From an uncultured Methanobrevibacter sp. (GTDB lineage: Archaea > Methanobacteriota > Methanobacteria > Methanobacteriales > Methanobacteriaceae): a DNA stretch of 38,433 nucleotides. The position numbers were made by a program, and so were the translations under genes. This document shows, piece after piece, positions 31,638 through 38,433 of the stretch. The DNA lies in the NCBI RefSeq assembly GCF_947169325.1, contig NZ_CAMVPN010000014.1, positions 1-38,433 on the forward strand, in the 5' to 3' direction. Every line of letters starts with the position of its first letter. Position 1 is the stretch's first letter. The notes beneath the pieces were generated by a model. It was not told the DNA's origin and ran no database searches. It saw nothing but the letters and a program-made list of their open reading frames with translations.

Positions 31638-32414
31638 TTACTCCTTAAAAAGAATTTTAGCTTTCAAATTATCCAGTTCATCATATGACCTTGTCAGGTT
31701 TTCATAAATCTCCCCCATGTTTTTAGGGCTGATTTTTTTGAAATTGAATTTGTCATTTTCCTGTTTTTTAGTTAAATAGAAAGTTGTGCTTTTAATCAAA
31801 TCATAATACTGAGCATAAAGTGAAATTGCCTCAATAAAAATAGGACTGTAAGAATTCAGATACAATGTAATGTTTAGTTCTTTTGCAAGCAAAACCAGTA
31901 TCTCTGCAAATTTTATTTGCCAGTCAGAGTGCAAGTTTGACTCCGGCTCGTCGATAAATAGGAAGGAATTTTCTTTAAGCGAGCCATTGTCAAGTAGAAG
32001 TTGAATTACCCCAATCTGCTTAATTCCAGCTGAAGAATAACAGTCATCACTGATTATGCTTCTGATTTTAGATGAAATGTTTGATGTGAAATCCCTATTT
32101 TCAACTTCAAGGCATTCCTTAAGATGTCTGATATGATCAAAATTTAAAATATGCAAATCCTTTAAATCAAGAATTGAAATGCTTTCAAGGTAGAAAACAT
32201 CACTGAAACTCGAATCGGAAGAAAATTCGACATTACTTTTGTTAATGTTAGAAAAACCTTCATTTTCAAGGAGTTTTTTATCTTTTAGATAACAGTACAA
32301 TAATTTCGATGCTGTGGTTTTACCGCTTGAATTGACTCCACATACAACATTGATTCTGCTGATGTTAATCTCAGCATTGTTAATGACTCCTACATCCTTA
32401 ATTTTGATTTTCAT
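31638..32414 (-). CDS. OLD/RecF-type AAA ATPase (AAA_15/AAA_21-like)
   Basis: This 258-residue ATPase has an ABC-type head like those of RecF, OLD and GajA. Walker A is GVNSSGKT at 26-33. A signature-like SSAGIKQI is followed by Walker B FLFIDEPESNLHSDWQ. The last 60 residues are helical and lack the TOPRIM nuclease domain of OLD or Gabija GajA, so it would need a partner to cut DNA. The start at 32414 is well supported: GGAGGAATTG precedes it and the protein then begins MKIKIKDVGVINNAEI. The longer frame upstream is inside the helicase gene. It overlaps the helicase gene end by 17 bases, so the two are coupled. Confidence 0.88.
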   Translation of the reverse strand: MKIKIKDVGVINNAEINISRINVVCGVNSSGKTTASKLLYCYLKDKKLLENEGFSNINKSNVEFSSDSSFSDVFYLESISILDLKDLHILNFDHIRHLKECLEVENRDFTSNISSKIRSIISDDCYSSAGIKQIGVIQLLLDNGSLKENSFLFIDEPESNLHSDWQIKFAEILVLLAKELNITLYLNSYSPIFIEAISLYAQYYDLIKSTTFYLTKKQENDKFNFKKISPKNMGEIYENLTRSYDELDNLKAKILFKE

Positions 32415-35400
32415 ACAATTCCTCCGCATATTCTTTTGGTTTGCAGAAATATCTATATGAACAATGACCACATTCTTCAGGATTTTGAGGTTTTTTGGCA
32501 AAAATAGGATTAGGTGTACCAATTTCAGATGCAACTTTATTTAACCCTGCCAATTCATTTTCCAGCACATCTTCATCTATTTCAACAACATGCTGATAAT
32601 CTCCTAAAACGAAGTGGGTTATTGCATGTTTCACTTTAACATCCTTATATTCGGCAATTTCTCTAATTGCAGCTGCATAAATGTACAACTGTTTTGTATA
32701 ACCGTCAATATGGTCTTCACTATATTCGGCATATTTGTAATCAAGAATAACGATTTCATTTTCACCGGTTTTATATACCAGATCAATTGAACCGTTTAAA
32801 AGATAATTTCCTTTATCTATTTCAAATGCAAGTTCAGCGTCCAATACTTCACGATTTAGAGAATATTTCTCATAATATTCTAGGACATTGTTTTTGAACT
32901 CTTCATACTCGTCTGGATTTGCTTCTATATCAAACATTGATTTATAGGCATCAAAAGTGATTTGTGATAACTCCTCTTTAGTTAAGATTTCACCATCTTT
33001 AAGTTTAAGATTGACCGTCTCCATTATCTCGTGGAAAACTGTTCCCCGATTGGCAGCTTTAATGCCTGAACGGGTAAATCCTAAATTATAGCCCAAATCA
33101 TATTTGAATGGACATGAAAGATATTTTGTGTATTTTGAATAGTTTAGTGTTACCTGTTTACTTTCCGATGTTCCATAATGCTCAGCAATCTTAACTTGAC
33201 TTAAATCTTCGAAATTGAACTTTGTTGTATAATCTCTAATCCATTCAATTTCCTCGGGAGGATTACCAATTGTCGATAATATCAATAAATCCGCTGCACG
33301 AGTCATTGCAACATATAAAACCCTATCTTCCTCCTCAATGTCCAATTGATTTTCCTCTTCAATTGTAATTGGAAGGTGTTTAAACTCTCCATTTTCATCT
33401 TCCTTTAATATTGTCTTGAATTTCAGATATTCATTTGGAGTGTAGAAAGTATCATTTGGGAAAATAAAGTCCTTTTCACGATCTGGATCTTTTGAAAGCA
33501 TTGGGAATTTATCCTGTTCAAGAGAAGTGATTATAGTTACTGGAAACTCCAATCCTTTAGCAGCATGGATGGTCATAAGCTGAACGCCTCTGAACTCCTT
33601 TTGATAAGATTCGTAATTTCCAATTGCACTTCTCAAAAAGAAGAGCGCACCTCTTACATCAGTTTCAGAAATGAAAGATTCATAATTAGATATGGTTTGA
33701 GTCAATAATGCGAGATTAGCAATCTGATTATAGCCAAGTTCAATATCAAAGAGATTGCTTAATGAAATCAGCCTATAAAAAACGTTTAGTATTGTTGGAG
33801 GTTCTTGGGAGTTAATTTCATTTTTAATTTCATCAAGTTTTTCAAAGAAACCCTTATCTTTTCCGTGGATTTGGTTTAAATCAATTTCAGGCAGTTTTAA
33901 AGATTTGAATATTTCAATTAATGTTTCCTGGTCTTCATTGTTTTTTACATTATGGACTGCACGGACAGGTTTTTTACCCTCATTTTCTCTGAGTTCATTT
34001 TCAATTCTCAGAACCTCATCATAATAGGAATCCTGCAAGTCATTTAGATATGATTTAGTTGATTGATCGAGTGAGAAAATTGATGGTTCATAGTATTCTC
34101 CGCAAAATGCTTTAAGGTTAAACTCTTTTAATTCATCTTTAGATGGAACATATCCGAAATCTGTCTTTCTAGATACATACCACAATAATGTTATGATAGT
34201 TTTTACTTCATTTTGTTCTGCAAGGTCACTTTGACCACGGACGGAATAACCTATTTCATTTTCATTAAGCTTTTCAATCAGAGCAGCCAATGTCTTATCA
34301 CTGTGTTTTCTATACAAAATGGCAACATCCTCATAACCCTGAATCAAATCATTTTCCTTTAAGTATCTGATAATTTCAAAAACATTCTCTGCTTCTGTAT
34401 CGCTAGTATCATTTTCAAGTAAAAAATTAGGATTATTATAACTTTTTCCAGCACTTTTCATGTGCTTTTTAGAAGTTTCCTTTCTTTGAGGAGTGATAAA
34501 CGCCTCTGTTAACCTAACAATATTTTCAGTTGATCTGAAATTAACATCCAAACTTAAAACATCAGGGTTTTCCAATTTAACCAGTTCATCGAAAAAATCA
34601 TTATAAGAGCTTCTAAAAGCATAAATATGCTGGTCCACATCACCAACGGCAGTGAAATAGTCGCATTTTTCCTTTAAAATCTGAAAAATCCTAAACTGCA
34701 ATGGGTCAGTATCCTGAAACTCGTCAACGAAAATTGTTTTAAACTGAGTTTCACTGTCTTTTTCCAATTCTTTTAATGCTTTTAGCTGTAAAGTATCATA
34801 GTCAACATAATTAAATTCGTCTAATAATTTTAAATAAATAGGGTAAGCTTTTGCAACCTGCAAATACCTTGCATTATACCAGGATTTTTTATGCTCTTGA
34901 ACCTCTTCATATTTATCGGGATTCTCCTTTTTAAGGCTTTTAAGGTTTTTATCATAATCATCAATGCGCTTTTTGGAAAAATAACACATGGAATTTACAA
35001 AATCAATGAATTCTTTTGAAATCACTCTTGTATCGGAAATATATTTGGCTAACTCTTTGGAATTAACATTAAAACAGGTATATTCACCAAACCTATTTAA
35101 TATTGCTGGAATTTGATAATCTAAAAGTGTGGATTCCTTAATAAAACCGAGTTCCTTTTTAAATTTCTGAATGAATAAAGTCTTTTTTTCTGAAGTATCA
35201 TCATCCAGCAATGTTGCTGAAATGTTTTTGGATTTTAAATATTCTAAACAAAAAGAATGGATTGTGGAAATTTGCATTTTCAAAACAACATCATTTGAAA
35301 GTTCTTTTCGTAATTTAAATTTTAAATTATCGGCAGCTTTTGTTGTGAAAGTGATTACAAGAAAAGTGCTTGGATCCACACCCTTTTTAATTAATTCTAA

Positions 35401-35508
35401 AATCCGTGCAACTAGAACTGTTGTTTTTCCAGAACCTGGGCCTGCTTCAACCAATAATTCTTTTCCATCAAATTCTATAACTTTTCTTTGATTTTCTACA
35501 AATTCCAT
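32398..35508 (-). CDS. UvrD-type helicase fused to RecB/Cas4-like nuclease
   Basis: This 1036-residue protein unwinds and degrades DNA in the manner of AddA/RecB. Superfamily 1 helicase motifs are in order: GPGSGKT (23-29), FVDEFQDTD, GDVDQHIYAFR, DVNFRST, MTIHAAKGLEFP and YVAMTRAAD. The C-terminal 250 residues form a PD-(D/E)XK nuclease: RGTVFHEIME, GSIDLVYK, ILDYKYAEY and YTKQLYIYAAA. A cysteine in LSCPFKYD plus CGHCSYRYFC can hold an iron-sulphur cluster as in AddB and Cas4. ATG 35508 is used, with GAGG 8 bases upstream. Alone, it could serve repair; next to the OLD-type ATPase, it looks like part of a defence system. AT-rich codons set it apart from the left half of the window. Confidence 0.93.
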   Translation of the reverse strand: MEFVENQRKVIEFDGKELLVEAGPGSGKTTVLVARILELIKKGVDPSTFLVITFTTKAADNLKFKLRKELSNDVVLKMQISTIHSFCLEYLKSKNISATLLDDDTSEKKTLFIQKFKKELGFIKESTLLDYQIPAILNRFGEYTCFNVNSKELAKYISDTRVISKEFIDFVNSMCYFSKKRIDDYDKNLKSLKKENPDKYEEVQEHKKSWYNARYLQVAKAYPIYLKLLDEFNYVDYDTLQLKALKELEKDSETQFKTIFVDEFQDTDPLQFRIFQILKEKCDYFTAVGDVDQHIYAFRSSYNDFFDELVKLENPDVLSLDVNFRSTENIVRLTEAFITPQRKETSKKHMKSAGKSYNNPNFLLENDTSDTEAENVFEIIRYLKENDLIQGYEDVAILYRKHSDKTLAALIEKLNENEIGYSVRGQSDLAEQNEVKTIITLLWYVSRKTDFGYVPSKDELKEFNLKAFCGEYYEPSIFSLDQSTKSYLNDLQDSYYDEVLRIENELRENEGKKPVRAVHNVKNNEDQETLIEIFKSLKLPEIDLNQIHGKDKGFFEKLDEIKNEINSQEPPTILNVFYRLISLSNLFDIELGYNQIANLALLTQTISNYESFISETDVRGALFFLRSAIGNYESYQKEFRGVQLMTIHAAKGLEFPVTIITSLEQDKFPMLSKDPDREKDFIFPNDTFYTPNEYLKFKTILKEDENGEFKHLPITIEEENQLDIEEEDRVLYVAMTRAADLLILSTIGNPPEEIEWIRDYTTKFNFEDLSQVKIAEHYGTSESKQVTLNYSKYTKYLSCPFKYDLGYNLGFTRSGIKAANRGTVFHEIMETVNLKLKDGEILTKEELSQITFDAYKSMFDIEANPDEYEEFKNNVLEYYEKYSLNREVLDAELAFEIDKGNYLLNGSIDLVYKTGENEIVILDYKYAEYSEDHIDGYTKQLYIYAAAIREIAEYKDVKVKHAITHFVLGDYQHVVEIDEDVLENELAGLNKVASEIGTPNPIFAKKPQNPEECGHCSYRYFCKPKEYAEELYENQN

Positions 35509-35532
35509 TAACAAAACCTCCAGACATCATAA

Positions 35533-36756
35533 TCATAACAAATCCTTTTTCTTCTCTTCCAGTTCCTCTTTAGTGATTATTCCCCTCTCATACAAATCAG
35601 CATACTTTAACAAATCATCAACCCCGCCCGGACTTTTCTTATTTGAATTATATTTTTGAATATACTCATCAATAACAATTTTTAAAGCTAGAGCATCATC
35701 CGTTTTAAATTCAAAACCTTTGTCTTGAAGGGTGAAAACAATCATGTCATAATTTTTGAATTTACCTGTAGATACCAACTTAATCTCATTGAATGGAATT
35801 GAATATTTTCCAGAAATTATTATCTCATCATCTGCAATATGCAGTTTGTTTTTGCTCCAGCTAATTCCATCATCTGCTGCGGCTGCAAGACCACCTAAAA
35901 GTGATCCCACACCTCCTAAAACCAATCCTGCATTTAAAGTACTTGACAGTGAATCTTTATTACCGAATAATCCTTCAGCAGCCCTTCCAACAGCACTGCC
36001 CATCATTTCCCCTTTTATTGCACCTTGAATAACATCATCAGTCTCTTCAATTCTTGGAATTTCAATTAAAGCAGTTTTCGTTGCTCTGATTTCTATAATA
36101 TTTTTTTGATGAAGTTCCTCTTTAAATATTTCATTACGTTTTCTATCCTCTTCATCCTGAGCCTTTTTGATTTCTCTTTCAACTTCACGTTCCTGTCTTT
36201 TTTGCTGCTTGACTTTATTTCTATGGGATTGAATATTAGATAATACTTCATTAGCATCTCCAAAAAAGTCTTTGGTTGACTGTGATAAATTGCTTGTAGT
36301 GGATTTGATTTTTTCTTGAGAGTCATCGGAAATATTATTGTTAATAAAATTGGAACCTGATTGTTTTACTGTGTCAGCAGCATTTAATATTCCATCTTTG
36401 GCATTGTTTAAATACTCATTACTGGAGACGAAATCGCCTCCTGACTTCCTGATATTGTCTGATGCAATTAAAACGTTTTCTTTTGCATTGCTTAAACGTT
36501 CATTTTCATCAATAATGCTTCGCTCAGGATCATTTCTTATTTCCTGATAATTTGAAATATTTTCTTTAATTTTATCAATATATTCATCAGGAATATTGTC
36601 ATGTACTATTTCAGTTCCTCTTTCTTTTACGAACTCATCCACCCTATTTACAGGGGATTGTCCATCAACTTCAGGCCATGTAATTGCATCTCCACAATTA
36701 CTACAGAATTTAACATTTCGTGTGAGATTTTGACCACATTTATCACATTTTACCAT
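35533..36756 (-). CDS. Zinc-ribbon protein with glycine-rich segment and SHOCT tail
   Basis: This 407-residue protein has an N-terminal zinc ribbon (CDKCGQNL then CSNCGD, residues 4-25). A long helical, coiled-coil region spans about 40-210 (ISNYQEIRNDPERS, QRQEREVEREIKKAQ-type charge). A glycine-rich hydrophobic stretch follows (LVLGGVGSLLGGLAAAADDG, about 270-290), which may insert in or cross a membrane. Next is a small beta domain (ISGKYSIPFNEIKLV, PH-like in feel), and the last 28 residues are a SHOCT domain (DDLLKYADLYERGIITKEEL). SHOCT helices mediate assembly. It lies 24 bases before the helicase gene and is probably cotranscribed. A membrane-linked sensor or anchor is one possibility. 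Confidence 0.75.
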   Translation of the reverse strand: MVKCDKCGQNLTRNVKFCSNCGDAITWPEVDGQSPVNRVDEFVKERGTEIVHDNIPDEYIDKIKENISNYQEIRNDPERSIIDENERLSNAKENVLIASDNIRKSGGDFVSSNEYLNNAKDGILNAADTVKQSGSNFINNNISDDSQEKIKSTTSNLSQSTKDFFGDANEVLSNIQSHRNKVKQQKRQEREVEREIKKAQDEEDRKRNEIFKEELHQKNIIEIRATKTALIEIPRIEETDDVIQGAIKGEMMGSAVGRAAEGLFGNKDSLSSTLNAGLVLGGVGSLLGGLAAAADDGISWSKNKLHIADDEIIISGKYSIPFNEIKLVSTGKFKNYDMIVFTLQDKGFEFKTDDALALKIVIDEYIQKYNSNKKSPGGVDDLLKYADLYERGIITKEELEEKKKDLL

Positions 36757-36819
36757 ACTAACCACTAAAGAATACTATGTTTAAAAACAGTTAAAATAAT
36801 TTCTCCGAATTTAATAAAA

Positions 36820-37635
36820 TCAACGGTCATAATCATGATATGAAATTCTTCTCGGAATAACAAAACCTTCGCCCTCATTATTGTTTCTTCTTTTAAAAGA
36901 ACCTTTACGCTGCTTTTTACCGGAAATTGACATGCCTTCACCAACAGCATAACCATTATTATATTCAACTCTTGTTTTAGCATGTTTAGATTTCTTTTTA
37001 GTGTTTTTCTTGTAATGTTCCCATTTTAGTGTGTCTAAATCTTTATGAAACTTGTAATTTCCCAAAAGAGGATTTGAAACATAGTTTGAAAAATCAATTA
37101 ACAAATCAAGATTTTTAATCAGGTCACTGCTTTCAATATCGCCCAGTGAAATATAATACAGACATGAGTCTTTATTTTTACTTGCATACTTTAGTGAGAA
37201 ATTTTCTTTAAATAAATCCAAATCATATTTAATTTTTAAAAATACTAATAACTGATTATCATATAATCTAAAATTTGATTTTTTAACATTAATATTATAA
37301 ATTAAAGTTAAGTAGGGTCTTGATTTATGGTATTTACTGAAATAATGAAATATGACTCCCTGCCCATAAGTTAGTTTTGAATAGGAAATATCAAAAAAAT
37401 CATTATAAAAACAGTTCAGCTTGTTTTTGGATGATTTTGGAATGAATTCCAAATCCCAGATAATATATGAATCATGATTAAAGAAGCGTTTAAAAGATTT
37501 ATTTAATCTATACTCTGATAAAACTTCTTTTTTGTGTTTTAGTTTGTGTCCGCATAATACGCATTCATTATCCTTTGGGACAAACAGATGGCAATTCGGA
37601 CATAACATTAATTGTTTTGAGTTTTTACTATTCAT
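36820..37635 (-). CDS. Zinc-ribbon protein of unknown function
   Basis: This 271-residue protein starts with a zinc ribbon (LCPNCHLFVPKDNECVLCGH, residues 11-30). The middle (about 45-200) is a globular domain rich in aromatic residues (DSYIIWDLEFIPKS, GQGVIFHYFSKYHKSR, SCLYYISLGDIESSD). It ends in a very basic, disordered tail (KKNTKKKSKHAKTR, KKQRKGSFKRRNNN), which could bind nucleic acid. No family is recognised. It begins 4 bases after the helix-turn-helix gene and is followed by a 63-base gap, so it is the second gene of the operon. Lys/Asn-rich coding points to an acquired gene. Confidence 0.72.
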   Translation of the reverse strand: MNSKNSKQLMLCPNCHLFVPKDNECVLCGHKLKHKKEVLSEYRLNKSFKRFFNHDSYIIWDLEFIPKSSKNKLNCFYNDFFDISYSKLTYGQGVIFHYFSKYHKSRPYLTLIYNINVKKSNFRLYDNQLLVFLKIKYDLDLFKENFSLKYASKNKDSCLYYISLGDIESSDLIKNLDLLIDFSNYVSNPLLGNYKFHKDLDTLKWEHYKKNTKKKSKHAKTRVEYNNGYAVGEGMSISGKKQRKGSFKRRNNNEGEGFVIPRRISYHDYDR

Positions 37636-37639
37636 TTAA

Positions 37640-38395
37640 TCACAATAACGGATTTAATCTTTTATAAAAATATGCATTTTCATTTCCAAAACCTTTGGAA
37701 CCCCATTCATACCAATATTGAACAGTATCATAGCTGACATTTGCTATTTTTGAAGCTTCTTTTAATGAGCTTGTTTTTTTATAAGCTTCAATAACACTAT
37801 CCATTTGTTTTAAAAGTTTTTTAGTTTCCAAATTCTTAAAATAATTATCAATTTCAATTATCTGATTGTAAAAATTAGAATAATATTCATTATAATTGTC
37901 TTTTCCACCATTAAACCAATGTTCAACAGTAAAAGGATTAATATTTGACTCAATAGCTGCTTGTTTTAGATTTTTAGTTTTTTCATAATTTTTTAAAACA
38001 TCACCCATTTGAGATAACATCTCATTAACTCTTTTGATTTTTTCTTCTTCTAACGTCTTTTGTTTTTTTATTTTCAATTCTAAATCAGATATTTGTTTTT
38101 CCAAATTATCTTTTTCGATATTTAATTTATATAATTCCTCTGTTAGTATAATGTATTTATTCCATTGCTCATCAATTTTAAATTTAAGATTATCTTCTTT
38201 TCTCTTGCAAATTTGAAATGAATCAAAATCATTTTTTAAGACAAATCGTTCCTTATCTTCTTTAACTTTAAAAAGTTCATCATTTAATGGTTTAACATTA
38301 TTTTCAGCATCAATTTTAGCTTTTTGAATTTGATTTTCTAAATTCTCAATAAATTTATTTAAATCATTCAACTCTTGTTTTATAGTAAATTGCAT
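37640..38395 (-). CDS. Coiled-coil protein with duplicated helix-turn-helix unit
   Basis: This 251-residue protein has a long coiled coil in the first 130 residues (NKFIENLENQIQKAKIDAEN to LEEEKIKRVNEML). Two similar units of about 50 residues follow: VLKNYEKTKNLKQAAIESN with NPFTVEHWFNGGKDNY, and VIEAYKKTSSLKEASKIAN with SYDTVQYWYEWGSKGF. Each looks like a helix-turn-helix, with the recognition helix around TVEHW/TVQYW, then a GG/GSKGFGNENAYFY ending. The coiled coil should make dimers, giving up to four DNA-binding units. The protein may regulate the operon it heads, or recognise a DNA signal. It is preceded by a TATA box and no ribosome binding site. Confidence 0.78.
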   Translation of the reverse strand: MQFTIKQELNDLNKFIENLENQIQKAKIDAENNVKPLNDELFKVKEDKERFVLKNDFDSFQICKRKEDNLKFKIDEQWNKYIILTEELYKLNIEKDNLEKQISDLELKIKKQKTLEEEKIKRVNEMLSQMGDVLKNYEKTKNLKQAAIESNINPFTVEHWFNGGKDNYNEYYSNFYNQIIEIDNYFKNLETKKLLKQMDSVIEAYKKTSSLKEASKIANVSYDTVQYWYEWGSKGFGNENAYFYKRLNPLL

Positions 38396-38410
38396 ATTTA
38401 ATTTTATTTA

Positions 38411-38420
38411 TTTAAATATA
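38411..38420 (-). promoter_or_regulatory. TATA box of the helicase-ATPase operon
   Basis: TATATTTAAA on the minus strand is centred 21 bases before the ATG at 38395, with no ribosome binding site in between. This suggests a leaderless message and a promoter for the whole downstream operon. Confidence 0.45.
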
Positions 38421-38433
38421 ATTTATTCTATTT

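Noticed and set aside
30826-35508. Helicase-ATPase pair as a standard Gabija system
   Set aside because: The ATPase ends without a TOPRIM domain and the helicase has its own RecB/Cas4-like nuclease, unlike GajB.
1-38433. CRISPR arrays, insertion sequences, tRNA or rRNA genes
   Set aside because: I saw no regularly spaced repeats, transposase motifs or RNA-gene signatures on either strand.

Overview
This window most likely comes from a methanogenic archaeon of the Methanobacteriales, probably Methanobrevibacter-like. The evidence is low GC, AT-rich gaps, GGTG/GGTGA-type ribosome binding sites, TATA-type promoters with several apparently leaderless genes, many zinc-ribbon proteins, large GT2 sets and S-layer-free surface-protein types. 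The genus call is inference from gene content; no rRNA or tRNA is present to confirm it.

Region 1 (1-16.7 kb) is a cell-surface glycan locus, nearly all on the minus strand. It holds eight family-2 glycosyltransferase (GT2) genes, the first cut by the window edge, in a tight tandem array, with a UDP-glucose 6-dehydrogenase between two of them. One GT2 copy has lost its DXD motif and part of its nucleotide-binding region. Upstream lie a membrane-anchored extracellular protein, a universal stress protein, an asparagine-synthetase-like protein whose C-terminal tail matches that of several GT2s, a LicD-type phosphotransferase and, divergently, a TagD-type cytidylyltransferase. Together they suggest a charged (uronic acid, phospho-alcohol) surface polymer.

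Region 2 (16.7-19.8 kb) holds general-function genes: a GNAT acetyltransferase, a cysteine glutathione-peroxidase homologue, a cation diffusion facilitator with a manganese-type metal site, and a small secreted protein full of N-glycosylation sequons.

Region 3 (19.8-28.5 kb) is an unusual set of minus-strand genes: two small unknown proteins, a zinc-ribbon HExxH protein, a zinc-ribbon membrane protein, a coiled-coil protein, two tandem-SseB-like proteins, a CbbX/EccA-type AAA+ ATPase with its own zinc ribbon, a 49-residue two-helix membrane protein coupled to it, and two TPR-HIRAN paralogues on either side of the AAA+ gene. A plus-strand winged-helix regulator sits in the middle. I consider this a candidate undescribed multi-gene system.

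Region 4 (28.6-30.6 kb) holds a secreted protein, a compact GC-rich element that looks like a small structured RNA on the minus strand, and an operon of two tiny zinc-ribbon proteins plus a cysteine-motif protein. A basic unknown protein follows.

Region 5 (30.8-38.4 kb) is markedly more AT-rich. It is a probable six-gene minus-strand operon: a coiled-coil protein with a duplicated helix-turn-helix unit, two zinc-ribbon proteins (one with a SHOCT tail), a UvrD helicase fused to a RecB/Cas4-like nuclease, an OLD/RecF-type ATPase and a possible PD-(D/E)XK nuclease. It looks like a genome-defence island related in parts list to, but distinct from, Gabija.
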